The notes under the pieces are model-generated. The model was not told the DNA's origin, did not search any database, and was given only the letters and a program-made list of their open reading frames with translations. DNA of 36,970 nt from Gammaproteobacteria bacterium (GTDB taxonomy: Bacteria > Pseudomonadota > Gammaproteobacteria > Arenicellales > Poriferihabitantaceae), in assembly GCA_009841725.1 (NCBI GenBank), contig VYGS01000094.1:67114-104083 (forward strand), written 5' to 3'. The translations under genes and the position numbers were made by a program. This document shows, piece after piece, positions 9,292-17,558 of the stretch. Each line of letters opens with the position of its first letter. Position 1 is the first letter of the stretch.

Positions 9292-10419
9292 CTATTCGTC
9301 ATGCCCGGCGGTCGCGGCATGGCCAATATGGAGAGGGTGGTCATGGCTTTTGTTGAACAGATACCCGCCATCGTTAAACGGAACCCGGTCGGGCTGGATG
9401 CGCCCGGCGCGGTCGGTCGCACGGGTTCTGATCGCGTGACGTCCGGGAGCAGCCTGCCAGTCGAAGGCGAATCTGACCCAGGCCCATATCCGGTTCTCGG
9501 AGAGGATATCCGCCGGCGACCAGGTTGCACCGCCGTCAGCGCTCCACTCGACCAAGGCGATCTCGGCCCCGGGTGAATGGGCATAGCCGAACAGGCGATG
9601 TCGCCCGGCGGGCAGGCTTGCCGGCCAGGGCAGGGCGAGCGCGCTCTTTATGGTCTGTTCGGTGATCCCGATACCCTTGGCGGGGCTGCCCTCCGGTTTG
9701 GGATAGGCGTCGCCGCTCAGCACATAAAGCTCGGTATTGCGATACACCCACTGATGGGTCCGCGTGACGTCGATCCGGTCCAGCCACTTGATCGAATAGG
9801 TGCCGACCCAGCCGGGCACGATCAGCCGCGCCGGAAAGCCGTGATCGGCGGGCAGGGGGACGCCATTCATGCCGAGCGCGATCAGCGTGTCGGGATGCAT
9901 CGCCTTCTGGACAGGCAACGGCACCTTGATCCCGTCTTCGCCCTCATAGCCCCGGTCCAGGCCGACCGGGCAGATATGATGGGCGTCCTTCCTGATCCCG
10001 GCGGCCTGCAGGACATCCCGCAGCCGCACGCCGGACCACACGGCCATGCCGATCGCCCCCAGCCTCCAGCGGACCTCGGTCATGTGGGGGCGGCGGTCGA
10101 GCACTTCGCCCGACACCTCTTCGAACAAGACCCGATGGTTGCCGGCGCATTCGAGGAAGGCGGGCAGATCGACCTGCGGCATCGATTTCAGAGACCGGTA
10201 ATCCAGGGTGATCGCCTGTGTGACCCCGTCACCGCCAACGGCCAGCGACCACCGGTCGAGATCGACGACGGGCGGAGTGCCCACGCTGCAGACGAAGAAG
10301 CGCTCGTTCGGGGTGATGTAGCCGTCCTGTGTTTCAAAGGGCATCTCCAGCGCGCCCGGCAACCGGATGAACCCCGTCGTGTCCTTGGCGAATGCGGCAT
10401 CCGCCCTATTCGATGACAT
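9292..10419 (-). CDS. Sulfite oxidase-family molybdopterin oxidoreductase
   Basis: FLECAGNHR (candidate Mo-ligand Cys), WVGTYSIKWLDRI, and a C-terminal dimerisation domain with YGxAHSPGAEIALVEWSADGGATW. Start set to ATG 10419; no obvious signal peptide. Confidence 0.85.
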   Translation of the reverse strand: MSSNRADAAFAKDTTGFIRLPGALEMPFETQDGYITPNERFFVCSVGTPPVVDLDRWSLAVGGDGVTQAITLDYRSLKSMPQVDLPAFLECAGNHRVLFEEVSGEVLDRRPHMTEVRWRLGAIGMAVWSGVRLRDVLQAAGIRKDAHHICPVGLDRGYEGEDGIKVPLPVQKAMHPDTLIALGMNGVPLPADHGFPARLIVPGWVGTYSIKWLDRIDVTRTHQWVYRNTELYVLSGDAYPKPEGSPAKGIGITEQTIKSALALPWPASLPAGRHRLFGYAHSPGAEIALVEWSADGGATWSPADILSENRIWAWVRFAFDWQAAPGRHAIRTRATDRAGRIQPDRVPFNDGGYLFNKSHDHPLHIGHAATAGHDE

Positions 10420-11524
10420 GAACCGGTTCTCCGAGGACATCCATCTTCGGCGTGATTCCGAGACCGGGCGCCCTATTGAACCCGAGCACCCCGTCCCTGG
10501 CGCACACATGGCCATCGCCGGTCTGAACCTCGACATAGTCGGTCAGGTCGGTTGCATTCAGGCGGAACTTGGGAGGCGTGCTCCAGGCGAAATGGGCCAG
10601 CGCGGACGAGACGAATTCGCTGCCCCAGATGTCGTCCGGCACCGCGCCGATGCCCAGATCGACACAGACATCGCGCATCCGGCGCGCCTTGCTCAGGCCG
10701 CCGACGCGGCTGATCTTGATGGTGCAGTAATCCATCGCGCCCGCCTTCCAGGCGCGCAGCAAATCCTGCATTGTCTCGATGTTCTCATCCAGCTTGACCG
10801 GATTCCAGCACCGTTTGCGGAAGTCGATACATTCCTCCAGCGTCCGGCAGGGCTGTTCGATGATCACCGGCAGATTGCGCACCCCGGCGGCAATCCGCAC
10901 CGCATCGGCATAGGGCCAGGCGCCGTTTGCATCGCAAAGCGCCATTTCACCCGGCTCCAGAATGTCACAGCATGCTTCGATGATGGCGACGGCGGCGTCG
11001 GGGGTCGAAGCGCCCTTGAGCTGGAAATGCCGGATACCCTCGGCGCGGTAATCGCGGCAGCGCTACGCCCAGCCTTCGGGCGTGTCTTCGTGCTGACGGA
11101 ACAGATGCACGGTTCGATACAGGGGAATATCGCCCTCGTAATGGCCACCCAGTAGATGGCAGACCGGGCGACCCGTCGCCTTGCCGGCAATGTCCCAAAG
11201 CGCGGCATCGACCGGCGCCTTGACATACTGATCGTCCTTGAACTTGATGTCCCACATGCGGTTGAGCTTTTCGATCTGCAACGGATCTTCGCCAATGACC
11301 GTCCTGGTCAGCAGCGGAATGCCCGACAGCGCGGCCTCGCCCCAGCCCCGGCCGTAATGGGTGCCGATGGGGCAGACTTCGCCGAAACCGGAAATGCCTT
11401 CATCGGTGTCCAGCTGGACGATGACACTCAGATTGCCATCCGGGGCGAATCCTATGCTTCGCCGATAGCCGCCGCCCTTGGTCGGCAGATTCACCCTGTA
11501 CACCGAAGCCCTGACAATTTTCAT
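10406..11524 (-). pseudogene. Mandelate racemase/muconate lactonizing enzyme (enolase superfamily) gene interrupted by an in-frame TAG at 11063-11065
   Basis: N-terminal half (MKIVRASVYRVNLPTKGGGYRR...GWA) and C-terminal half (RCRDYRAEGIRHFQLKGAST...CDANGAWPYA...IEQPCRTLEE...KISRVGGL...DDIWGSEF) lie in the same frame, separated only by TAG. Resembles the 4-hydroxyproline betaine epimerase/dehydratase-type subgroup. Confidence 0.82.
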
Positions 11525-11607
11525 GACCCGCCCCCGCATGGATTTTCCGAGACTATATCACGGGCAGGCCGGGGTATATGTGTGTATACTCTGACCACTT
11601 TCTATCA

Positions 11608-11717
11608 GGGAAAGGACTTCACGTACCGGTTCCTCCATGGCGCCTTACGCATTTGCGGAACAGATGCTGCGGGGCATGATCCATCGCCTGAGAGAACATC
11701 AGCCTGCCGTCGTACAT
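11608..11717 (-). mobile_element. Remnant of an IS4-family (DUF4372-type) transposase N-terminus, frameshifted
   Basis: Translation from 11717 gives MYDGRLMFSQAMDHAPQHLFRKCVRRHGG, then a shift to the frame reading RNRYVKSFP. This fits the typical transposase start (FxQLxDxxPxxxFxRxVxRYGGNRYVKSF). Nothing of the catalytic domain remains. Confidence 0.62.
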
Positions 11718-11961
11718 GACCGATTCCGTCGTGGAATTGCGAAACGTCGCCAGAATCCACCAGGATCCTTTCTCGGCCCAAGTCGATGACACTCGAAACC
11801 GTGATTTTCAAGATCCGGGCAACTTTCTTGGATCAGCCGTGATATTCATTACAATGTATGATGAACAATCTTCAAGACCCTGTCCGGACATGCGCATCCT
11901 TTCATATCATGCGTAAATCGAGGTTGTTCCACCGGTCCGGAAGTGCTGGAGAACCGCGATC

Positions 11962-13176
11962 GTGACGGAACATGTCAGGGTAGCGGTGATCGGCGGTGGC
12001 ATTGTCGGATGCAGCATCCTCTACCATCTGGCTCGGCAAGGCTGGACAGAGTCCCTGCTGCTTGAACGCGGCCAACTGACTGCCGGAAGCACCTGGCACG
12101 CAGCAGGCAATGTCACGCATTTCGGACACTATACCCGCATGACGCGACTCTACGCGGACTCGATCCGGTCCTACCTCGAAGCGGAAGCCGAGACCGGATA
12201 CGACGTCGGGTTTCATCGAACCGGCAGTCTCAGACTGGCCACAACACCCCGTGAACTGTCCGACTACACGAGCCTCGCACTGTCCTATCGGCAACTGGGC
12301 ATTCGCTACAGCGTCGTGGATCCCGGCCGGGCTCTGGCCCTGCATCCACTGCTTGATCCCGGCGGACTCCACGGCGCCGCCCACACCCCGGACGACGGCC
12401 ATGTCGATCCTTCGGCCGCCACCCACGCCATGGCCCGGGCGGCACGACAGCGCGGCACCCGGATCGTCACCGGCGTCCCTGCCCTGTCGCTCCGGAAAAC
12501 CCGTCAGGGAGAGTGGGAGATCGCAACCCCGGGGGACAATGTCCTGTGCGAACATGTGGTGCTCGCCAACAGTTTCTGGGCCCGGGAATTCGTTCTGCCC
12601 CTGGGCCTTTCTCTCCCGCTGTACGCCCTGGAACACCACGAGATCATTACCGGCCCGGTCGCCGAACTGGAACGGACAGGATTCGAACTGCCCACCGTAC
12701 GCGATCCGGACGGGCCGGCAAATGTCCGGCAGGAGGGAGGCGGACTGCTGTGCGGAGTCTACGAGTCCAACCCGAAGCCCTGGGCGCTCGACGGAATCCC
12801 GTCCGGATTCGGGGGCGAATTGCTGGAATCCGATCTGGATCGGCTGCATCCCCACCTTTCTCGGGTCGCGAGGCGGATTCCCGCGTTCGCAGAGGCGGGA
12901 ATCAAGACCGTGAACAACGGTCCGATCTGCTACACCCCTGACGGGCTGCCGCTGCTCGGTCCCGTGGATTCGCATCCTGGCCTGTGGCTGGCCACAGGAT
13001 TTTGCGTGGGAATCGGGACCGGCGGCGGATCCGGTCGCTATCTCGCCGAGTGGATGGCGAAGGGCCGTCCGCCCTACGAGTTGCCCGAGATCCGTCCTTC
13101 GAGATTTCCTGCGGCGATGGAGCGGGATGAATGCGTCCGGAAGATCGTTCGGACCTATGCGAGAGGCTATCGCTGA
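11962..13176 (+). CDS. FAD-dependent oxidoreductase, dimethylglycine/sarcosine dehydrogenase-like FAD domain only
   Basis: VAVIGGGIVGCSILYHLARQGW (Rossmann), AGSTWHAAGNVTHFG, DGLPLLGPVDSHPGLWLATGF. The 404 aa product ends where a GCV_T/folate domain normally follows in DMGDH-like proteins. Confidence 0.82.
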   Translation: MTEHVRVAVIGGGIVGCSILYHLARQGWTESLLLERGQLTAGSTWHAAGNVTHFGHYTRMTRLYADSIRSYLEAEAETGYDVGFHRTGSLRLATTPRELSDYTSLALSYRQLGIRYSVVDPGRALALHPLLDPGGLHGAAHTPDDGHVDPSAATHAMARAARQRGTRIVTGVPALSLRKTRQGEWEIATPGDNVLCEHVVLANSFWAREFVLPLGLSLPLYALEHHEIITGPVAELERTGFELPTVRDPDGPANVRQEGGGLLCGVYESNPKPWALDGIPSGFGGELLESDLDRLHPHLSRVARRIPAFAEAGIKTVNNGPICYTPDGLPLLGPVDSHPGLWLATGFCVGIGTGGGSGRYLAEWMAKGRPPYELPEIRPSRFPAAMERDECVRKIVRTYARGYR

Positions 13177-13177
13177 A

Positions 13178-13963
13178 TCAGTGCGGGACAACCCGGCCGA
13201 TCAGCATCTGCACGAATCGGTAGGTCAGTCCCCAGAGCACCTGCCCTCCTTCCAGCCGGATCGCCGGGTAGTGAAGATCCGACCGATCGATACGATGGTC
13301 CATCCGGTTGGCCGGATCGGCCAAATGGTCGATCCGCGTCCAGAAGCTGTCGTTGACCTCGTCCCCGTTGACGGCCGAGGGCAGTTCCGGGACCTCGAAG
13401 ACAAAGCAGTTGATCACCAGGGGCTTCGAGTTGATCCGGATATGGCTTTTCTGGTCGTCAAGCTGCCCAAGCAGGCGGTATCCATCCAGGGAAATGCCGA
13501 CCTCTTCGAGAGTCTCCCGCCTGGCCGTATGAAGCGTATCGGGGTCGGCTGTATCGCGGCTTCCGCCGGGGAAGGCAATCTGGCCCGACCAGGGATCCCC
13601 TTCATGCAGGGCCCGCTGGATGAAGAACATCTGCGGGCAACGATCCAGTTCGCCAAGGAGCATGGCCACAGCGGCCTGGTGGCATCCCTGCGGGGGAATG
13701 TGCACGGGGTCGTGCGACTGGACTGCTGAACGAATCGGGTTGGAGGGCACGGCGAAATGTAGGCGACTGTTTGATGGGGAGCCGGGTTTCCTGTCTCGGT
13801 TGCGACATGTCACACAAGGAATTATAGGGGACTTGTGGAGAATAGTTGACCCTGCCATCTTCTCAGTATCTTCTTCACGGCCAGGCAGGAACGGGGCATA
13901 TTTTCCGACTCGGCCCGTGAGGACCGGATCGGGTGTTTCCGTTTGTCTTTCTTTTTTGCACAA
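13178..13963 (-). CDS. Nudix hydrolase (CoA pyrophosphatase-like)
   Basis: SGQIAFPGGSRDTADPDTLHTARRETLEEVGI Nudix-box region; start codon uncertain (probably internal). Confidence 0.8.
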   Translation of the reverse strand: MCKKERQTETPDPVLTGRVGKYAPFLPGREEDTEKMAGSTILHKSPIIPCVTCRNRDRKPGSPSNSRLHFAVPSNPIRSAVQSHDPVHIPPQGCHQAAVAMLLGELDRCPQMFFIQRALHEGDPWSGQIAFPGGSRDTADPDTLHTARRETLEEVGISLDGYRLLGQLDDQKSHIRINSKPLVINCFVFEVPELPSAVNGDEVNDSFWTRIDHLADPANRMDHRIDRSDLHYPAIRLEGGQVLWGLTYRFVQMLIGRVVPH

Positions 13964-14018
13964 TACGGGGTTCGGGAATCCGACCGAATCCCGCTACATC
14001 GACATTCGGAAACAGGAT

Positions 14019-14996
14019 ATGAACGGACAAGATTCAGACCGGCTCAAGGGGGCGATCCTTGACATGAGATCGTTCGACCGGGGGGATGTCCGTATGGATC
14101 CGCTCATGAATCTCCCGGTCGACTGGTCCCGCTATCCGAGCACCGCGTCCGGCCGGGTGGCCGAGCGGATACGCGACATGCAGATCATCATCACCAACAA
14201 GGTCGTGATCGACCGGGAGACGATCGAGCGCTCGCCCGCACTCAGGCTGGTGCTGATCGCGGCAACGGGCACGGACAATGTCGACCTGTCCGCCTGCGCG
14301 GCCCGGAACATCACGGTCTGCAACGTGCGCCAGTATGCCACCCCTTCCGTGGTCCAGCATACGATCGGCCTCATGCTCAACCTGCTGACGCGGCAATACC
14401 GCTATGTCGAGGATGTCAGGTCGGGAGCGTGGTCGCGCAATGACGTGTTCTGCCTGCTGGATCATGGAATTGTCGAGGCAGAGGACAAGGTTTTCGGCGT
14501 GATCGGCCACGGAACGCTCGGCAAACGGACCGCCGACATCGCCAGGGCATTCGGAATGGAGGTGATCGTTGCCGGCCGCAAGGGTTCGGAACCGCCTGCA
14601 GGCCGTGTCGGATTCGATCGTTTTCTCCAACTGAGCGACGTGGTATCCATACATTGCCCGCTGACCTCCGGGACGCGGAACCTGATCGGAAAACGGGAAC
14701 TTGCCCTGATGAAACCGGACGCCTTTCTCGTCAATACCGCCCGGGGCGCAATCATCGATCCGGAGGCGCTCGCCGGCGCGCTGAGGAACGGCGAGATCGC
14801 CGGCGCCGGCATCGACGTCCTGGAAAGCGAGCCGCCCGATCCGGCCCACCCGCTCTTGCAGGGCGACATTCCGAATCTGATCGTGACTCCGCACAATGCC
14901 TGGGGGTCGAAAGAATCCCGGCAGCGTCTGGTCAGCATCATGTCCGACATTATTGTTGCGTGGATATCCGGCTCCCCGATCAATGCTGTCACCTGA
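14019..14996 (+). CDS. D-2-hydroxyacid (glycerate-type) dehydrogenase
   Basis: FGVIGHGTLGKRTADIARAFGMEVI (NAD-binding), NTARGAIIDPEALAGAL, VTPHNAWGS. Start chosen at ATG 14019. Confidence 0.85.
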   Translation: MNGQDSDRLKGAILDMRSFDRGDVRMDPLMNLPVDWSRYPSTASGRVAERIRDMQIIITNKVVIDRETIERSPALRLVLIAATGTDNVDLSACAARNITVCNVRQYATPSVVQHTIGLMLNLLTRQYRYVEDVRSGAWSRNDVFCLLDHGIVEAEDKVFGVIGHGTLGKRTADIARAFGMEVIVAGRKGSEPPAGRVGFDRFLQLSDVVSIHCPLTSGTRNLIGKRELALMKPDAFLVNTARGAIIDPEALAGALRNGEIAGAGIDVLESEPPDPAHPLLQGDIPNLIVTPHNAWGSKESRQRLVSIMSDIIVAWISGSPINAVT

Positions 14997-16134
14997 CCGT
15001 GCCGACGATATCTCGCTCTACATCCATTTTCCATGGTGTGTCCGGAAATGTCCGTACTGCGATTTCAATTCCCACGAAGCGAAGCGGGACATTGACGAGC
15101 ATCGGTATGTGAATGCGCTGATCAGCGATTTCGATTCATCCCTCGACACGCTCGCCGACCGTTTCGTCAAGTCCATATTTCTCGGCGGCGGGACCCCCAG
15201 CCTGTTCTCGGGCCATTCTCTCATGCAGCTCCTTGAGCATGTCAGGAGCGGGGCCCGATGCAGGGAAAACATGGAAGTCACCCTGGAAGCCAACCCGGGC
15301 ACACTCGAGCACGACGACTTCGGCCGATACCTCGAGGCCGGCATCAACCGACTGTCCCTGGGTGTCCAGAGCTTCGACGACGCCTGTCTGGCGGCGATCG
15401 GCCGGATCCACACTGCGAGCGCCGCCCTCAAGGCCGTTGAAAATGCCCGAAAGTCCGGCTTTTGCAACATCAACATCGATCTCATGTTCGGGCTGCCCGG
15501 CCAGTCTGTCGACATGTCCGTCCGCGATTGCGAACAGGCAATGGCCTGCGAGACCGAGCACATTTCCTTCTACCAGCTCACCCTTGAACCGAATACGCGG
15601 TTTTATCTCCATCCGCCCAGGCTGCCCGACCACGATACCCTTTTCGACATGCAGCAACGGCTGCAGGCGTCGCTTGAGAACCGGGGCTTCATGCAGTACG
15701 AGGTCTCGGCCTATGCACAGCCCGGCATGCATTGCCGTCACAACAGCCATTACTGGGAATTCGGCGACTACCTGGGAATCGGCGCCGGCGCCCACTCGAA
15801 AATCACGGCCCGGGACCGCGTGTCGCGCCACTGGAACGAGAAGCACCCCGAGCGTTACCAGAAAAAGATCGAAGGGGGCGCCTCCTGGAGGCACTGCCGG
15901 CCCATCGAGCGGGACACCCTGATCATCGAATGCCTGATGAACGCGCTCCGGCTCAAGGACGGGGTTCGCCTGGATCTGTGCGAGCAGCGCACCGGACAGG
16001 ACCGAGGCGCGATCACCGACCGGCTTGGACCGTTATGCGACGAGGGCCTTCTGTCGATTGAAAACGACCGAGTCCGGTGCAGCGCCTGGGGTTATCTCTT
16101 CATCGACGAAATCATCCAGCGCCTGCTTCCCTGA
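14983..16134 (+). CDS. hemW: HemW family radical SAM protein
   Basis: YIHFPWCVRKCPYCDFNSHE (CxxxCxxC), FLGGGTPSLFS, NIDLMFGLPGQ, YQLTLEPNTRF. Start at 14983 overlaps the previous gene. Confidence 0.9.
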   Translation: MLSPDRADDISLYIHFPWCVRKCPYCDFNSHEAKRDIDEHRYVNALISDFDSSLDTLADRFVKSIFLGGGTPSLFSGHSLMQLLEHVRSGARCRENMEVTLEANPGTLEHDDFGRYLEAGINRLSLGVQSFDDACLAAIGRIHTASAALKAVENARKSGFCNINIDLMFGLPGQSVDMSVRDCEQAMACETEHISFYQLTLEPNTRFYLHPPRLPDHDTLFDMQQRLQASLENRGFMQYEVSAYAQPGMHCRHNSHYWEFGDYLGIGAGAHSKITARDRVSRHWNEKHPERYQKKIEGGASWRHCRPIERDTLIIECLMNALRLKDGVRLDLCEQRTGQDRGAITDRLGPLCDEGLLSIENDRVRCSAWGYLFIDEIIQRLLP

Positions 16135-16220
16135 ACTGCCCGGTCAACAGCAACAGGTGAAAGTCCGGCCTCCGGGCAGGCAAGGATACCGCATTCCCCC
16201 TGATCGGATCCGGACCGGGG

Positions 16221-17345
16221 TCAGCCGTATTCGACCACGCTCCGGATGGACTCTCCGGCATGCATCAGGGTGAAGGCGTCGTTGATCTGGTCAAGTGGCA
16301 TCTTGTGCGTGATGAGATCGTCAATGTTGATCTTGCCATCCATGTACCAGTCGACGATCCTGGGCACATCGGTTCTTCCCCTGGCCCCGCCGAACGCGGT
16401 GCCGCGCCAGACCCGGCCGGTCACCAGCTGGAAGGGACGCGTGCTGATTTCCTGGCCGGCTCCGGCCACACCGATGATGACGCTTTCTCCCCAGCCCTTG
16501 TGGCAGCATTCCAGTGCCTGGCGCATGAGTTCAACGCTGCCCACGCATTCGAAGCTGAAGTCCGCTCCGCCTCCGGTGAGGTCAATCAGGTAAGGCACCA
16601 GATCGCCTTCCACCTCATTCGGATTCACGAAATGGGTCATCCCGAATTGCGCTGCCAATGCTTCCCGGGCAGGATTGATGTCGACGCCGACGATGATGTC
16701 CGCCCCGGCGAGCCGGGCACCCTGAATCACGTTCAGCCCGATTCCGCCCAGGCCGAACACCACGACATTGTCACCGGGCTGGACTTTGGCGGTGTTGATC
16801 ACGGCTCCGATTCCGGTGGTCACGCCGCATCCGATATAGCAGACCTTGTCAAACGGGGCATCCTCGCGAATCCGGGCCACGGCAATTTCGGGAAGCACCG
16901 TAAAATTCGAGAACGTGGATGTTCCCATGTAGTGGTACAGCTTCTGATCACCCAGTGAAAAGCGGCTGGTGCCATCCGGCATGACGCCCTGGCCCTGGGT
17001 GACCCTGATTGCCTGGCACAGGTTGGTTTTTCCGCTGGTGCAATACTCGCACTGGCGGCATTCCGGGGTGTAGAGCGGGATGACATGATCCCCCTTCTTG
17101 ACGCTGGTCACCCCGGGACCCGTATCGACAACGATCCCGGCACCCTCGTGGCCGAGAATCGCCGGAAACAGGCCTTCCGGATCGGCGCCGGAAAGGGTGA
17201 ATTCATCCGTATGGCAAATTCCGGTGGCCTTGATCTCCACCAGCACCTCTCCGGCCCTCGGGCCGTCGAGCTGCACGGTTTCGATAGCCAGCGGCTTGCC
17301 GGCTTCGTAGGCGACTGCTGCTTTCGTTTCCACATCATCCTCCAA
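16221..17345 (-). CDS. frmA: S-(hydroxymethyl)glutathione dehydrogenase / class III alcohol dehydrogenase
   Basis: [48 protein letters not shown] structural Zn motif, [15 protein letters not shown]. Confidence 0.95.
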   Translation of the reverse strand: MEDDVETKAAVAYEAGKPLAIETVQLDGPRAGEVLVEIKATGICHTDEFTLSGADPEGLFPAILGHEGAGIVVDTGPGVTSVKKGDHVIPLYTPECRQCEYCTSGKTNLCQAIRVTQGQGVMPDGTSRFSLGDQKLYHYMGTSTFSNFTVLPEIAVARIREDAPFDKVCYIGCGVTTGIGAVINTAKVQPGDNVVVFGLGGIGLNVIQGARLAGADIIVGVDINPAREALAAQFGMTHFVNPNEVEGDLVPYLIDLTGGGADFSFECVGSVELMRQALECCHKGWGESVIIGVAGAGQEISTRPFQLVTGRVWRGTAFGGARGRTDVPRIVDWYMDGKINIDDLITHKMPLDQINDAFTLMHAGESIRSVVEYG

Positions 17346-17558
17346 GATACCGGGCAGCAGGAAATCCGGCCCCGGCAGGTTTCACTATTCTGGGTTACAA
17401 CCCCGGGCTTTCCGAGGTATCGGGGTTTCGGGAAACATCATACCAGAAACATTGTGAGCCGGACGAGTCGTTTGCGCTTCTGTGCCACAAGAGACATGGA
17501 CTTGCCCGCCGTCTACCCGGTATCATCGAAAGCCGTACTCATCGGCACCGCCTCCGCC

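Noticed and set aside
11063-11065. Pyrrolysine or genome-wide amber recoding as the explanation for the TAG in the enolase-superfamily gene
   Set aside because: Pyrrolysine is known in methylamine methyltransferases, not this family. The MttB homolog here lacks an amber codon, no pyl genes are visible, and several core genes (gor, mnmE, rnpA) end in TAG.
11902-13191. 429 aa minus-strand ORF opposite the FAD oxidoreductase
   Set aside because: Antisense artefact; low-complexity, Arg/Gly-rich translation, while the plus strand has a clear FAD-binding protein.
16136-16179. ctgcccgg...ccgggcag inverted repeat between hemW and frmA as a terminator
   Set aside because: 8-bp arms but a long ~28-nt loop and no T-tract; too weak to call.
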